Shown here piece by piece: positions 1 to 8,460 of a stretch of 28,642 nucleotides of DNA. Source of the DNA: Gnetum montanum (lineage: Eukaryota; Streptophyta; Gnetopsida; Gnetales; Gnetaceae); NCBI GenBank assembly GCA_015680685.1, contig MNCI01026476.1, positions 613,464 through 642,105 on the forward strand, given 5' to 3'. The stretch's first letter is position 1. Every line of letters starts with the position of its first letter. The notes beneath the pieces are model-generated. The model was given only the letters and a program-made list of their open reading frames with translations, had not been told where the DNA came from and ran no database searches. A program made the translations under genes and the position numbers.

Positions 1-125
1 AAAATAATAAATGCATAAATAAATCATTAATCTATTCTAAGTGCTACAAAGTTTGATCAAAAGGCTTATCTTTATTGTCATTCAAGTACAATAGTGCTCG
101 AATAAAGATCTATATACTTTTTGAC
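1..125 (-). repeat. LTR fragment, minus orientation (R region), E2-like
   Basis: This stretch resembles plus positions 21800-21900 of the E2 LTR. Both share a CTAAGTGCTA-type start, a TTTATT / CATTCAAGTAC core and an AATAAAG end. It therefore reads as the R region of a minus-strand LTR, cut by the window edge on the left and losing similarity after about 125. The inverted pair ATCTTTATT (68-76) and AATAAAGAT (101-109) forms the poly(A)-signal hairpin seen in the other LTRs. It could be the 3' LTR of E2 or an independent relic. The resemblance was judged by eye. Confidence 0.55.
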
Positions 126-134
126 TCCTGCTAT

Positions 135-180
135 GGACACTGTTGGCGACCGTTTGGGATGCGACCGCCAACGAGTGTCC
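135..180. other. CpG-rich imperfect palindrome
   Basis: The left arm at 135-148 (GGACACTGTTGGCG) pairs with the right arm at 166-180 (CGCCAACGAGTGTCC) with one bulged base, leaving a 17-base loop. Inside it the word GCGACCG occurs twice as a direct repeat. Its several intact CpGs stand out in a CpG-depleted window. It lies between two LTR fragments of opposite orientation. No function is assigned. Confidence 0.6.
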
Positions 181-229
181 TTGAATAGGATTTAGGTGTC
201 TGCTAGTCTCTGGCAACACCAAGGCCCAA

Positions 230-691
230 ATACCTCCAAATAAACTTAGTAGTTAATGTGAGTATGTGTGTGTGCTATTGNAAGTTATTGCTTAGTGCAC
301 CTAGTAGCATAGCGCTTGGTAATCCCAACAGTAGGTACATGGGTTTAAGACGTGTACCAAACGTTAAACCAAATGTTTATGTTAGAACTAGTTAGAGATT
401 AGTTAGGTAGTTAAATTAAATTAGTTATTAAATTATCTCATCTCTCTACTTTAAGTACCAAGGAACATAAAACATAAAATAATAAAAATCATATTCCTTG
501 ATTACACTTAACCATACATTTGTACATCACAAGTGTAGTTGGGAACATAATGAATGACTGTTAGGGTAACGTTCACTTCCTAGAAAACTAGTGTACCGAA
601 AGACATAGAGTTCACAAAATTTAACCAAATCACGCATGAATGCTTCATGATTCATATGGTTGGGCATAAGGGTATCCTTCACAGCTCATCA
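230..691 (+). repeat. LTR fragment, plus orientation (3' part, U5)
   Basis: The words CTTAGTGCACCTAGTAG and GGTAATCCCAACAGTAG match the corresponding U5 segments of the E1 LTRs (4418-4460, 12150-12195). The end, TCATATGGTTGGGC followed by GCTCATCA at 691, matches the conserved LTR terminus of E1 and E3. No tRNA-Asp-like primer site follows the terminus, so this is a 3' LTR or solo LTR rather than a 5' LTR. Its left boundary is uncertain. An ambiguous base (n) sits at 281. Confidence 0.7.
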
Positions 692-956
692 CCAAGCTTG
701 TAGATTTCTAAGTTAAGTTGTGGTAATTATGAAGCATGCAAGAGATGGGTAGAATATAGATGCTTGTGCTCTTTGTTTAACAAAATTTGAAAAGTGCTCT
801 AAATCTCAAAAAACTAGTTCCAAAATATTAATTCCATATTTATAGGGTTAGGTTACAAAATTCAACCTTAAAGTTATGTGAACTTCATTGGGAGTTTATC
901 TAGAGTTCATTTTGGCAAGTTTGATCACAGACTAGGAAATGCTAATTATTAGATAG
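692..956. other. Unassigned spacer
   Basis: AT-rich DNA directly after the LTR terminus. I see no reading frame, structural RNA or clear repeat, although the last part resembles the inter-motif sequence of the tandem array that follows. Confidence 0.4.
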
Positions 957-1900
957 GTGATGCTGACACTAATGTGAGTGTTAGTGTGACTAAGAGTTCA
1001 AAAATTCTTTCTAGATTTTTCATATTTGTAGTTCCAAGCCTCTTCGATTCAATTTGATGTCAAAATTGATTTCTAATCATGCTGTTATAATTCCTAGGAG
1101 CTTGGGAGTTTAGGGGATGATGTCAAATGTTGATTAAGAAGGTTAAAGATGGCATTGTAAAGGTTCAAGGATGTTGGTACTAATGTTGACGTTGATGCTA
1201 GTGTTAACCAGGGACTTTGAAAAAGTTAAAAAATTTTCTAATCTTCATCTTAAGCATTCTAGATGTCCAAAATAAGATCTAAATGAGCCAAAATGATGCT
1301 TGCAGAACCTTGAGAAGCTTCTGGACTAATGGAATGCTATTAATTGTTGAACTTGATGGCTTTGTGAGGATGATGATACTAGCATGTTAACATTAACACT
1401 AATCCTAATGTTAGAGTTAGTGTTACCTATAACAGTTCTACAAATTTTCATCCTACTTCCTAAGGCTACCTAAAAATAAGCTAAAACTAGCTTTTGGTGC
1501 ATGGAAATTGATGTCTATTGGTCACTAGATAGTTTGAGAAGCCAAGAAAAGGGCTAGGATGTAGGTGACAAGTACTATGAATATAACAAGAATGAGGCTA
1601 GGGATACTAATATTGACAATAATGTTAGCATCAACCATAGCATTAGAAACATTTTCATCTATGATTCTTAGGATGAACTTGTCAAAATGCTAAAATTTGA
1701 TGCCTATGATGTCGATAGTGTTGTGGGTGAGTCACTTGGAATTCTATTAAGTTAAAATAGAGGCCAAAAGATCACTTTGTTACATATGAAATAAATAGGA
1801 TGGTCAAGGACTATAGCTAATATGGAAGTACTGGTCCATGAGTGACATTGATACTATGTCAACATTGACTCTAATACTTAGAAAAAGTTTTGTTTTAGAA
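957..1900. repeat. Degenerate tandem array, about 200-240 bp period
   Basis: Five recognisable unit starts occur near 957, 1171, 1370, 1596 and 1830-1845. Each begins with variants of GATACTAATGTTGACACTAATGTTAGTGTTA. The block is usually followed by a short A/T tract with TTCTAGATTTTTC or TTCTAATCTTCATC words, and by a less conserved remainder. The motif block is itself an irregular short repeat of ACTAATGTT / TTAGTGTT. Units look strongly diverged from each other, so the array is old. Tandem arrays are common in 3' non-coding parts of long plant gypsy elements, which is one possible origin. Confidence 0.6.
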
Positions 1901-3390
1901 CTTTTCTAGTATCACAAAAATAATCGTTCATATGCTAGGTTATGAGATGGAATGGTCCATAGTGGTCTCTAGTCTAGAAATGTGTCTTGTGAATTGATGA
2001 TCAAACTTTGATGAAACAATATCAAAACCACACTTAGTCTTGATGATTACAAAACTAAAAAAGTGGATACAACATTGTCCCTTCTTAATGGATAATTCTA
2101 AAATGTTAAAGAATAATCCATAAAAAAGAGAATGGATGTTGAATTTTTGTATCTAGGAGAGAAAAAGGGAGAAGAAAGAAGTAGAAAGGAAGAATGTTAG
2201 GATATCTTCTATACACTAGTCATAAGAATGATGTTATGCCATAAAAGGGGGCATGACTATATACTACACATAAGATGACCAAATGGATGTCATTAATGAT
2301 ATTCACATCCTATTCTACTTAAGCTCTTATCATACCCTTACTAAAATAGAATAAAATTTCTTAATCTTTATTAATGTGTTAATCAGAGATAGGGATTGAG
2401 ATAGGAAGGCAAATTAGAGAAAGAATGGAGGAATATGAGAGAGGGAAGATAAAATATAAAAGTTGCAATATAGAAAAAGTAATAAAGTAAAGGAAAATGG
2501 AAAACATTGCCTATACATAAATATGAGTTGCTATGCCACAAAAGTGGAGCATGGCTAGATTGCACAATCTATTTACTTTTATTTTTTGACTTTTTCTTGA
2601 AGAAAAGTATGGTTATTTATATAACAAGAGGGATGAACCCCAAATCAATAATTATAATAGTAGTATCATCATGGAGGAAAGAATATTCTCTAGCAAAATA
2701 GGTAAATACCCAAACCATGAGGAAATAGAAATCAAACCATTATAAGGATCATGCATTAGCTTTGAGGGAAAATAATTCTAACCTTATTTCCAACCAACCA
2801 ACTAGCCCCAACCATTCATAAAGGATATCAAAACTAAGAAATAAAAAATAGTCATATGCAACTATTAACAAGTAGTATCCAATGATATACCCACATGAAT
2901 ACAAATGTACATAACATCAAAGTATTTTTATTCATGTTTCAATTGATGGATGGATGTAAACTATTTTGGCCCCAACTCACCTTTATTTTGGATAAATTTC
3001 TTTATTTTTACTATTAGGAATGATTTCTTAAGTATATGGCCCCAACTATTTCTTATAAATTTTAAGGCTATACACAAATGAAATGACTAATTTTCAAGGC
3101 TATTAACATTTAATTTTCTTCGTAATTTCATGATTTTTCATATTCCTTTCTTCTCCCATTTATAGATATATCACTAGTATTAACTTTCATTCTTAAATTA
3201 TTCATTCATTATTAGAATTCATTAGTATGATCAAATTATCAGGAAACTATCATATTAAATGCATTATAAATATTTTTATAACTTATTTTCTCATAGTCTA
3301 GAATTTTAGACATTCCATAATTAATACATCTAGAATACCAAAAGTCATAACTATATAAGTTAATAATTCAAGAAATTTTTTTTAACAAAA
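1901..3390. other. Unassigned AT-rich region with a local duplication
   Basis: No convincing coding region. Positions about 2205-2256 and 2510-2560 share a degenerate motif (TATGCCAnAAAAGnGGnGCATGnCTA), each preceded by purine-rich sequence. From about 2800 to 3390 the DNA is very AT-rich and could be the LTR of the possible copia-type element whose primer site follows, but I cannot delimit LTR ends. The short open frames at 2383-2565 (-) and 2507-2701 (+) have low-complexity translations and look accidental. Confidence 0.4.
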
Positions 3391-3391
3391 T

Positions 3392-3403
3392 TGGTATCAA
3401 AGC
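3392..3403 (+). other. Possible copia-type primer-binding site (tRNA-iMet)
   Basis: TGGTATCAAAGC matches 11 of 12 bases of TGGTATCAGAGC, the complement of the plant initiator-Met tRNA 3' end used by many Ty1/copia elements. The difference is a G-to-A transition. An ATG follows shortly at 3412, as expected near a gag start, but only a short decayed stretch follows before minus-strand sequence begins. No LTR or pol was identified, so this may be a truncated relic or a chance match. Confidence 0.35.
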
Positions 3404-3457
3404 TAGCCACCATGATGACCTCTCCTCTTCTTGCAATATGGTTACTACCTTATCTTT

Positions 3458-3493
3458 CATCATCTCCTACCAAGATGTGGTAGGAGCATGATG
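3458..3493. other. Imperfect hairpin
   Basis: CATCATCTCCTACC (3458-3471) and GGTAGGAGCATGATG (3479-3493) are inverted copies apart from one bulged base, with a 7-base loop. The inner 8 bp are perfect. It lies about 60 bases after the possible copia primer site, where retroelement leader structures occur, but a role is not shown. Confidence 0.5.
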
Positions 3494-3722
3494 GACTACA
3501 TCATTAGCATAGCACGCTATGCCCTCTCTTTTGCAAAGTTTTTTGATAAGGTATGAAAGGGAATTATCTTTCTTCCTCTTTCATTTTTTTTAAATTTCTT
3601 TTCTATCTCTAGATAGATAAGCTACAAAAGATTGATAGGAAATTTGCTTCTTATAGTGGCACATGCATAGGTGGAGAAGGCTATGACCTTGCTTAGCCTT
3701 ACCATGGGGTTTGGGTGATAGG

Positions 3723-3908
3723 CTATAATTTTGAAGAAGCATGTTCCATATTTGTGAGTAGATCAAACTCCTTATGGTCCATCCTATAGTAGCACTGCAC
3801 CCATTCTTTCCTAGCTTCTAGGTCTATAATGATTAATATTTTAGCTAATTTTGCCCCAGTATCATGCAAACCAAGAGCCTTCAATATGGCCTCAACTAAG
3901 CAGGAGGC
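3723..3908 (-). pseudogene. Minus-strand decayed coding fragment, cut by E1
   Basis: A 62-codon stretch is open on the minus strand. It has a balanced composition, including LVEAILKALGLHDTGAKL near its start and EWVQCYYRMDHKEFDLL further on. It runs directly up to the E1 left boundary at 3909, and the ATG of the longer open frame lies inside the E1 LTR, so it has no start of its own. I do not recognise the family. It could be part of an extra ORF downstream of E2 integrase that E1 interrupted, or a broken host gene. The matching sequence on the other side of E1 would begin at 12531. Confidence 0.35.
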
Positions 3909-4034
3909 TAATAAATCAAAAAATTTCACCATAATGATATCATAGTTACCATATTGTATCTACAATGTCATAGATACATTATCATATCTCATGACACATT
4001 ATCATTTAAACAATATCGTAGGGTGCATGTCAAG

Positions 4035-4043
4035 CTATAAAAA
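4035..4043 (+). promoter_or_regulatory. TATA box in E1 5' LTR
   Basis: CTATAAAAA lies downstream of the GATATC-type U3 block. The same place in the other LTRs reads CCTATAAAAGC (11767-11777) and CTATAAATAAG (26054-26064), so the position is conserved within the family. Confidence 0.6.
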
Positions 4044-4176
4044 CAACAGTTAATCACATGGATCTGTAGTAGATTTCATACCATAGTAGAAGAACTCTTT
4101 TAATTTATTTTTGTAATTTTAGTTTTTAGTACTTAGTAGTGTGTGCCCACAGTGTGATGTTAAGTGATTAAATTAA

Positions 4177-4230
4177 GTCTTTATTCAAGTGTGATGTACT
4201 TGGACACATTGCATGATCGCAAATAAAGAC
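4177..4230 (+). promoter_or_regulatory. Poly(A)-signal hairpin in R of E1 5' LTR
   Basis: GTCTTTATT (4177-4185) is a perfect 9-base inverted repeat of AATAAAGAC (4222-4230), which contains the AATAAA signal. An inner GTGT/ACAC pair could extend the fold. The arrangement recurs at 11910-11963, 26191-26240, 21835-21890 (minus) and 68-109 (minus), so it appears to be selected. Confidence 0.55.
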
Positions 4231-4798
4231 CTAGATTACTTTCCATCATTGTAACAACACTTAGTTTTATTTCTACTTTCATTTAGTTTAATGTTTACTA
4301 TCTTCATAGTTACTGATTTACTTTCAATGCACTTTACTATTCCTGTCATTAAGTAGTATGAGTATGACTAATCTTGAGCACTTAAGTATAGATACTTGGT
4401 AAGCCAATAGTACTATCACTTAGTACACCTAGTAGTATGGTATTTGGTAATCCCACTAGTAGTTACATGAAGTCTAAGTTGTAAACAGACGATCAAGACC
4501 AACTTCTCATCACATAGGCTAGATTAGATTCATTTACTATCACTTAAATTAAAAACCATTACTTTTAATTCATGGTAGCTAGGAGAAATATGGCCAATAT
4601 AACATCATCAATCATATGCCTCATTGTGAATTAAACCATATGCATTGAATTTACTAGCTCATGTGGAAAGACAAAAATCATGAACTCTAACTAATTACTT
4701 GCATAATCACATTGCCTTGTCTACTGAATTTGACTAAGATCCTTCTTGAACACTCGTATCTCATATGGTTGGGTGTTGGATATGCCATCGCTCATCAT

Positions 4799-4816
4799 TG
4801 GCACCATTGCTAGGGA
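4799..4816 (+). other. Primer-binding site of E1 (tRNA-Asp type)
   Basis: The site matches TGGCGCCGTTGCCGGGGA, the complement of the plant tRNA-Asp 3' end, at 14 of 18 positions. All four differences are C-to-T or G-to-A transitions. It starts one base after the LTR end, the standard spacing. This primer choice is known in Athila-type gypsy elements. Confidence 0.8.
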
Positions 4817-4943
4817 CAAGTCAATGTTATGCTAAGTAATCAATTTTCCAAAGTTCATTGTATTTGAAACTTAAAGTCAAATCTAACAACCATAAGCACA
4901 CTTTTAACTCAAACTATCTAAGAAATATAACACAACTTCACAT

Positions 4944-7594
4944 AATGATCATCCATCACCTCCCAAGGAGATAAGAAGAAGTAGTAATAGAATTTTTGAT
5001 GACGAAGAATGGGGGATGCTAATGTAGACATGAATCACTTATGTTCACACTAATTCATACTGTCCAAACTTTACATTCATCTTTCATCAAGATAAGCAAA
5101 TGAGGTGGAAAGACATACAAGCCAACATAGTCCTACCTCTAGAATGTGCAACATTGAACATGCTACAAATTACCGTAAATGGAATACATTTGGACCAAAT
5201 TCAGGAAGGGTATTCTATGACTCAACACATGACCAGGCCTTATGAACCCATAAAAAAGTAGATGATAAGAGATGCTACCATGAAAATTAAACATATACAT
5301 AGCAAAGGAAAGCAGAATAACACTTTTTTAATCTTAGAAGAACTTGATGCTAATCAATTCATTTCAAAACAACTCCACCTGAATCATGAGGAGCCTTCAA
5401 AGACACCTATCATCAAACTAGAGGAACCTATCAAAGCCCAACTTCATTCTACTCTAATAGAGACACATAAGGGGGAGGTTATTGACTCAAGATACAAGTG
5501 AGACTCTAGGCCAAGGGATCCTACTAAATCTTACAGGGAGACATACAAGAGTCATGAAAGGAGAACCAACCAGCATTGTTCTCCTGCCACCTCGTATGCC
5601 TCATCATGATCATCAAAGGACTTTCACAAGAGAAGATACAAGTATAGGAACTCTAATAGGAAAGAAAGGTGAACTCATAGCCATCATGATACATATTCTA
5701 AATACTCTAATTTAGAAGATGAAGAGTACGAAAAAAGAAGAAGAAACAAAAGAGAGGATCAAAAGGGGCATGAGCATAGAAGGGATCACCACTACAACAA
5801 AGCATACAAACCCAATCACAATAATGAACCCCTAATGGCAACCAAAAGTATGATAAATATTTAGGAAGATATCTACATACTGACTAGGAATGTGAGAGAT
5901 GGCCAAATCAAATGGCTAGATATGAACAATATGCCATAATTTGAAGGTGGTTATAACAATGATCCCCAACATCACCTTAAAGCATTCCACAATGTCTATT
6001 TCTTTTAGAACTTAGAGAGTGAATGATAGAAATTAAAGCTATTTTCTAGAACACTTGTGAAGGAACTGGAAAGTTGGTATAGGTTACTAGAACCTAAATC
6101 CATTAGACATTGGAGTACCATGCTTGAAATCTTTAATGATAAATAGTAGACCTATTCACAAGTGTCAATTCTAAGAAAACAAATCTATAACTAGAAAAAA
6201 GAAACTCAAAAAACCATTGATGTGGTAATGAATAGATATTAATTTTTGTTACATAGATGTGCAGGCCACGAATGTTTATTAAAGGAATAGCTTAGGCACA
6301 TCATAGATGGGCTGAGAAGTAAAATCAAAGAGACCTTGGGGTTTAGCCCCAAGGAAAATTATATGAACTGACCATCCATCACATTCAAGGACTAATTGAT
6401 CAAGTGGCAAAATAAGAAGATGAAATTAGAAAACGATAATTAGCTAAAGAGTAGAATAGGGATCCATCAATAAGAAAGAGAGATGCATGGGTGTGTGATA
6501 CCCAAGAGGAAAAAACGTTGGACAAGGAAATTCAAAAAGAGATGCTACCAATCCAAAAATCTATTGCCAATGTAATAGCACAAGTAGCAAAAATGTGGGA
6601 TTTAGTTGATGAAAGGTGTACTACAATGCTAAAGATTATGGAGGAAACAATAGAGAAAGCCTTCGCAACAGGCAAAGAAAAAGGAAAGAAGAGAGAACTT
6701 GGAAGCAAAGGTAAAGTTTCTTCAATAGCTAAGGTGTCATATACGAGCTCTACAAATGATTAAGGTTGTACTATGTGTTAGTATGAACATCCTAAAGGAT
6801 GTTGTCTAGTTGTGACACATCTACAAGAAATAGGGGCATATGCACTTACTCCCAAACTTGTTTAGAAACATATTCCCAAATGGTTACCTTATTTTCAAGG
6901 TAAGTACAAACAGCAACCTCAACTAATGTACTATCCTAGTGGAGCCTTACCACAACTGTAGGAGTAATACCACCAGCAATGGCAATAGCCTCAAGTGTGG
7001 GCCAAGCCACTGCCTTTCCAATAGTATCCATATCGACAGCCTAACCCTTATGGATACTATGTCCAATAACTTGTCTCATCAACAAATGCTACTATTTAAA
7101 ATCCATGGTATTATCCACTAGAATATCATTAGCTAACATCACCAAGGACCAATTTAGACTTATACATGCATCCACAACCAACTGATTTTTCAAATCCCAA
7201 TCCAATTCCTTTTCCACCAGTGCCACCATCCATGATGCAAGGAGAGTTGTCATCACAACTATAGAAAAAGAGAGCTGTAAAGGTAGTAAATATACAAGTG
7301 GAAGATCTCACCAGCAATGCTCAAGGCTAAATAAAGAAATGTCCTTTCTTTAGGACAATTCCAAAGAAGGCTAGTAGAATTTGAACTTTAATGAGACCAT
7401 CTTCTTTTGAAACAAATCTTCTCATTGTTAATAAGCTTCCATCTTCATCCAATTCAAATGTTCAAACTATCATGCTTACTGAAATCATTCCAAAATGGAT
7501 CAAGGTAGGTCCACTCCTAAGAAGAGAATTGATCTAGGAATTCCTTTAATTTATCTATTAATAGCTAGGAATTTACCATTCAAGGCTCTATGGT
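4944..7594 (+). pseudogene. gag: E1 gag plus first residues of protease (broken)
   Basis: The structural polyprotein of the element, which forms the particle and packages RNA. One frame runs from 4944 to about 6360 with scattered stops, then shifts frame once before 6404. Parts in order are as follows. An N-terminal domain carries FIFHQDKQMRW (about 5080-5112), shared with E2. A basic, Ser/Arg/His-rich tract covers about 5490-5830. The capsid core runs from about 5920 to 6360, with FEGGYNNDP, SWYRLLEPKSIRHWSTML and RHIIDGL. A zinc knuckle lies at 6767-6805 and a Pro/Gln/Tyr-rich tail at about 6900-7380. Near 7534-7593 the residues LGIPLIYLLIARN and FKAL correspond to the segment just before the protease active site in E2, after which similarity stops. 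No start codon survives at the E3-equivalent position. Confidence 0.8.
6767..6805 (+). other. Gag zinc knuckle of E1
   Basis: Codons give C-x2-C-x3-H-x4-C with the core YEHPKG, interrupted by a TAG at 6779-6781. The x3 spacing before His is typical of Athila-type Gag, in contrast to the x4 of most retroviral knuckles. E3 has the same spacing with YDHPKG (28005-28043). Confidence 0.75.
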
Positions 7595-8160
7595 AAGACA
7601 ACTCATGTTCTAATTTTTGCAATCTTTTCTAATCCCATTTCATCTCACTATTTGAATAATCATAACTAATGATTTTATGCAACATAGAGATATTTTTCCA
7701 ACTTAGTGGTACTTATATGTGTATTATTCTAAATAGGTATGCATTACATTCAACTCCTTAAGTGCCTAAGGACACATTTATGCATGGTTATATAAGGGCA
7801 TTAAGAGCTAAAGCTGGCTTTGGGGAGAACCCACTTGTATAGCTATTGTATCTTATTATTGCCAAGTAATTCCACATCATCTTGAGCTTTCTAATTCCAA
7901 TAAATGACAATAAACACTTTCCATATCATTCACACTATCTGTTCCAATGACACAACATAATTTTCTATCTCATTCATTCCATTAACACCTCATACACTTT
8001 CATAACCTGAGATTCCTTAATCATATATTTTCAATTGTTATTTTTCACAACTAAAGCATCATCTCCATTTTAGGACCATTTCAACATCATGTATATCTTC
8101 AAACCATTTGATAAGACTCAATTCTTCCCGAAAACACCTTAAGAAAAATTGATTTATTCT
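7595..8160. other. Non-coding spacer after the truncated protease
   Basis: No reading frame is sustained here. A TATA-like GGTTATATAAGGGCA lies near 7787-7801 and AATAAA words near 7900-7915. A pyrimidine-rich stretch occupies about 7910-8130. The DNA has no counterpart in E2 that I can see and may have arrived together with the second ORF. Confidence 0.4.
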
Positions 8161-8164
8161 AAGT

Positions 8165-8256
8165 TGACATTGTAGTTATGATATTGTAGGCACCTATGAT
8201 ATCACAATTACAATGTCATATTTATGATATCACACTCATAAAAACTATATATAGCA
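8165..8256 (+). promoter_or_regulatory. Internal U3-like promoter block of E1
   Basis: ATTGTAGTTATGATAT (8169-8184) is identical to 11692-11707 in the U3 of the element's own 3' LTR. Two perfect GATATC words follow at 8198 and 8226, spaced 28 bp, which is twice the 14-bp step seen in the E3 U3. A TATA-like AACTATATATAGCA sits at 8243-8256. This is the family's LTR promoter signature placed inside the element, about 200 bp before the second ORF. Promoter activity is inferred. Confidence 0.5.
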
Positions 8257-8425
8257 TAGGGGAGTTAGAAAAAAGTTTCAATTTGATTTTCATAAAAGAT
8301 GAATTGTTGTCGATTTTTCTTTAACACTCAATGCTCTAACACCCCATCTTCTACTACCCATAACTTATGAATTCTTGCTCCAATTTTAGTGATTTTCAAA
8401 TCTATGTGATCTTGGAGTGCTCATC

Positions 8426-8441
8426 TTAGTTTTGGGGGAGG
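8426..8441 (+). other. Internal copy of the polypurine-tract sequence
   Basis: TTAGTTTTGGGGG (8426-8438) is identical to 11647-11659, the sequence directly before the E1 3' LTR. An extra G/A-rich end (AGGA) follows here. It lies 20 bases before the ATG of the second ORF. It may be a leftover from how the pol replacement arose, or a second plus-strand priming site. Confidence 0.45.
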
Positions 8442-8460
8442 ATGTTTTTGAAAATTGCTA

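Larger units (their letters stand above)
3909..4797 (+). repeat. E1 5' LTR
   Basis: Collinear with 11662-12530 over its length. Examples are TTAAGTGATTnAATnAAGTC, TTCAATGCACTTTACTATTC, TCACATAGGCTAGATTAGAT and AATATGGCCAATA. The start is TAATAAATC (TGATAAATC in the 3' copy) and the end is GCTCATCA. U3 holds one perfect GATATC (3936-3941) and related degenerate units. The TATA box is CTATAAAAA at 4035-4043 and the poly(A) signal AATAAA is at 4222-4227. Length is 889 bp. Confidence 0.85.

Noticed and set aside
281-281. Ambiguous bases at 281 and 20892
   Set aside because: Single unresolved bases inside repeats. Probably assembly or sequencing uncertainty, with no biological meaning.
957-1900. 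CRISPR-like array
   Set aside because: Units are long, strongly diverged and not separated by unique equal-length spacers, and the genome is eukaryotic.
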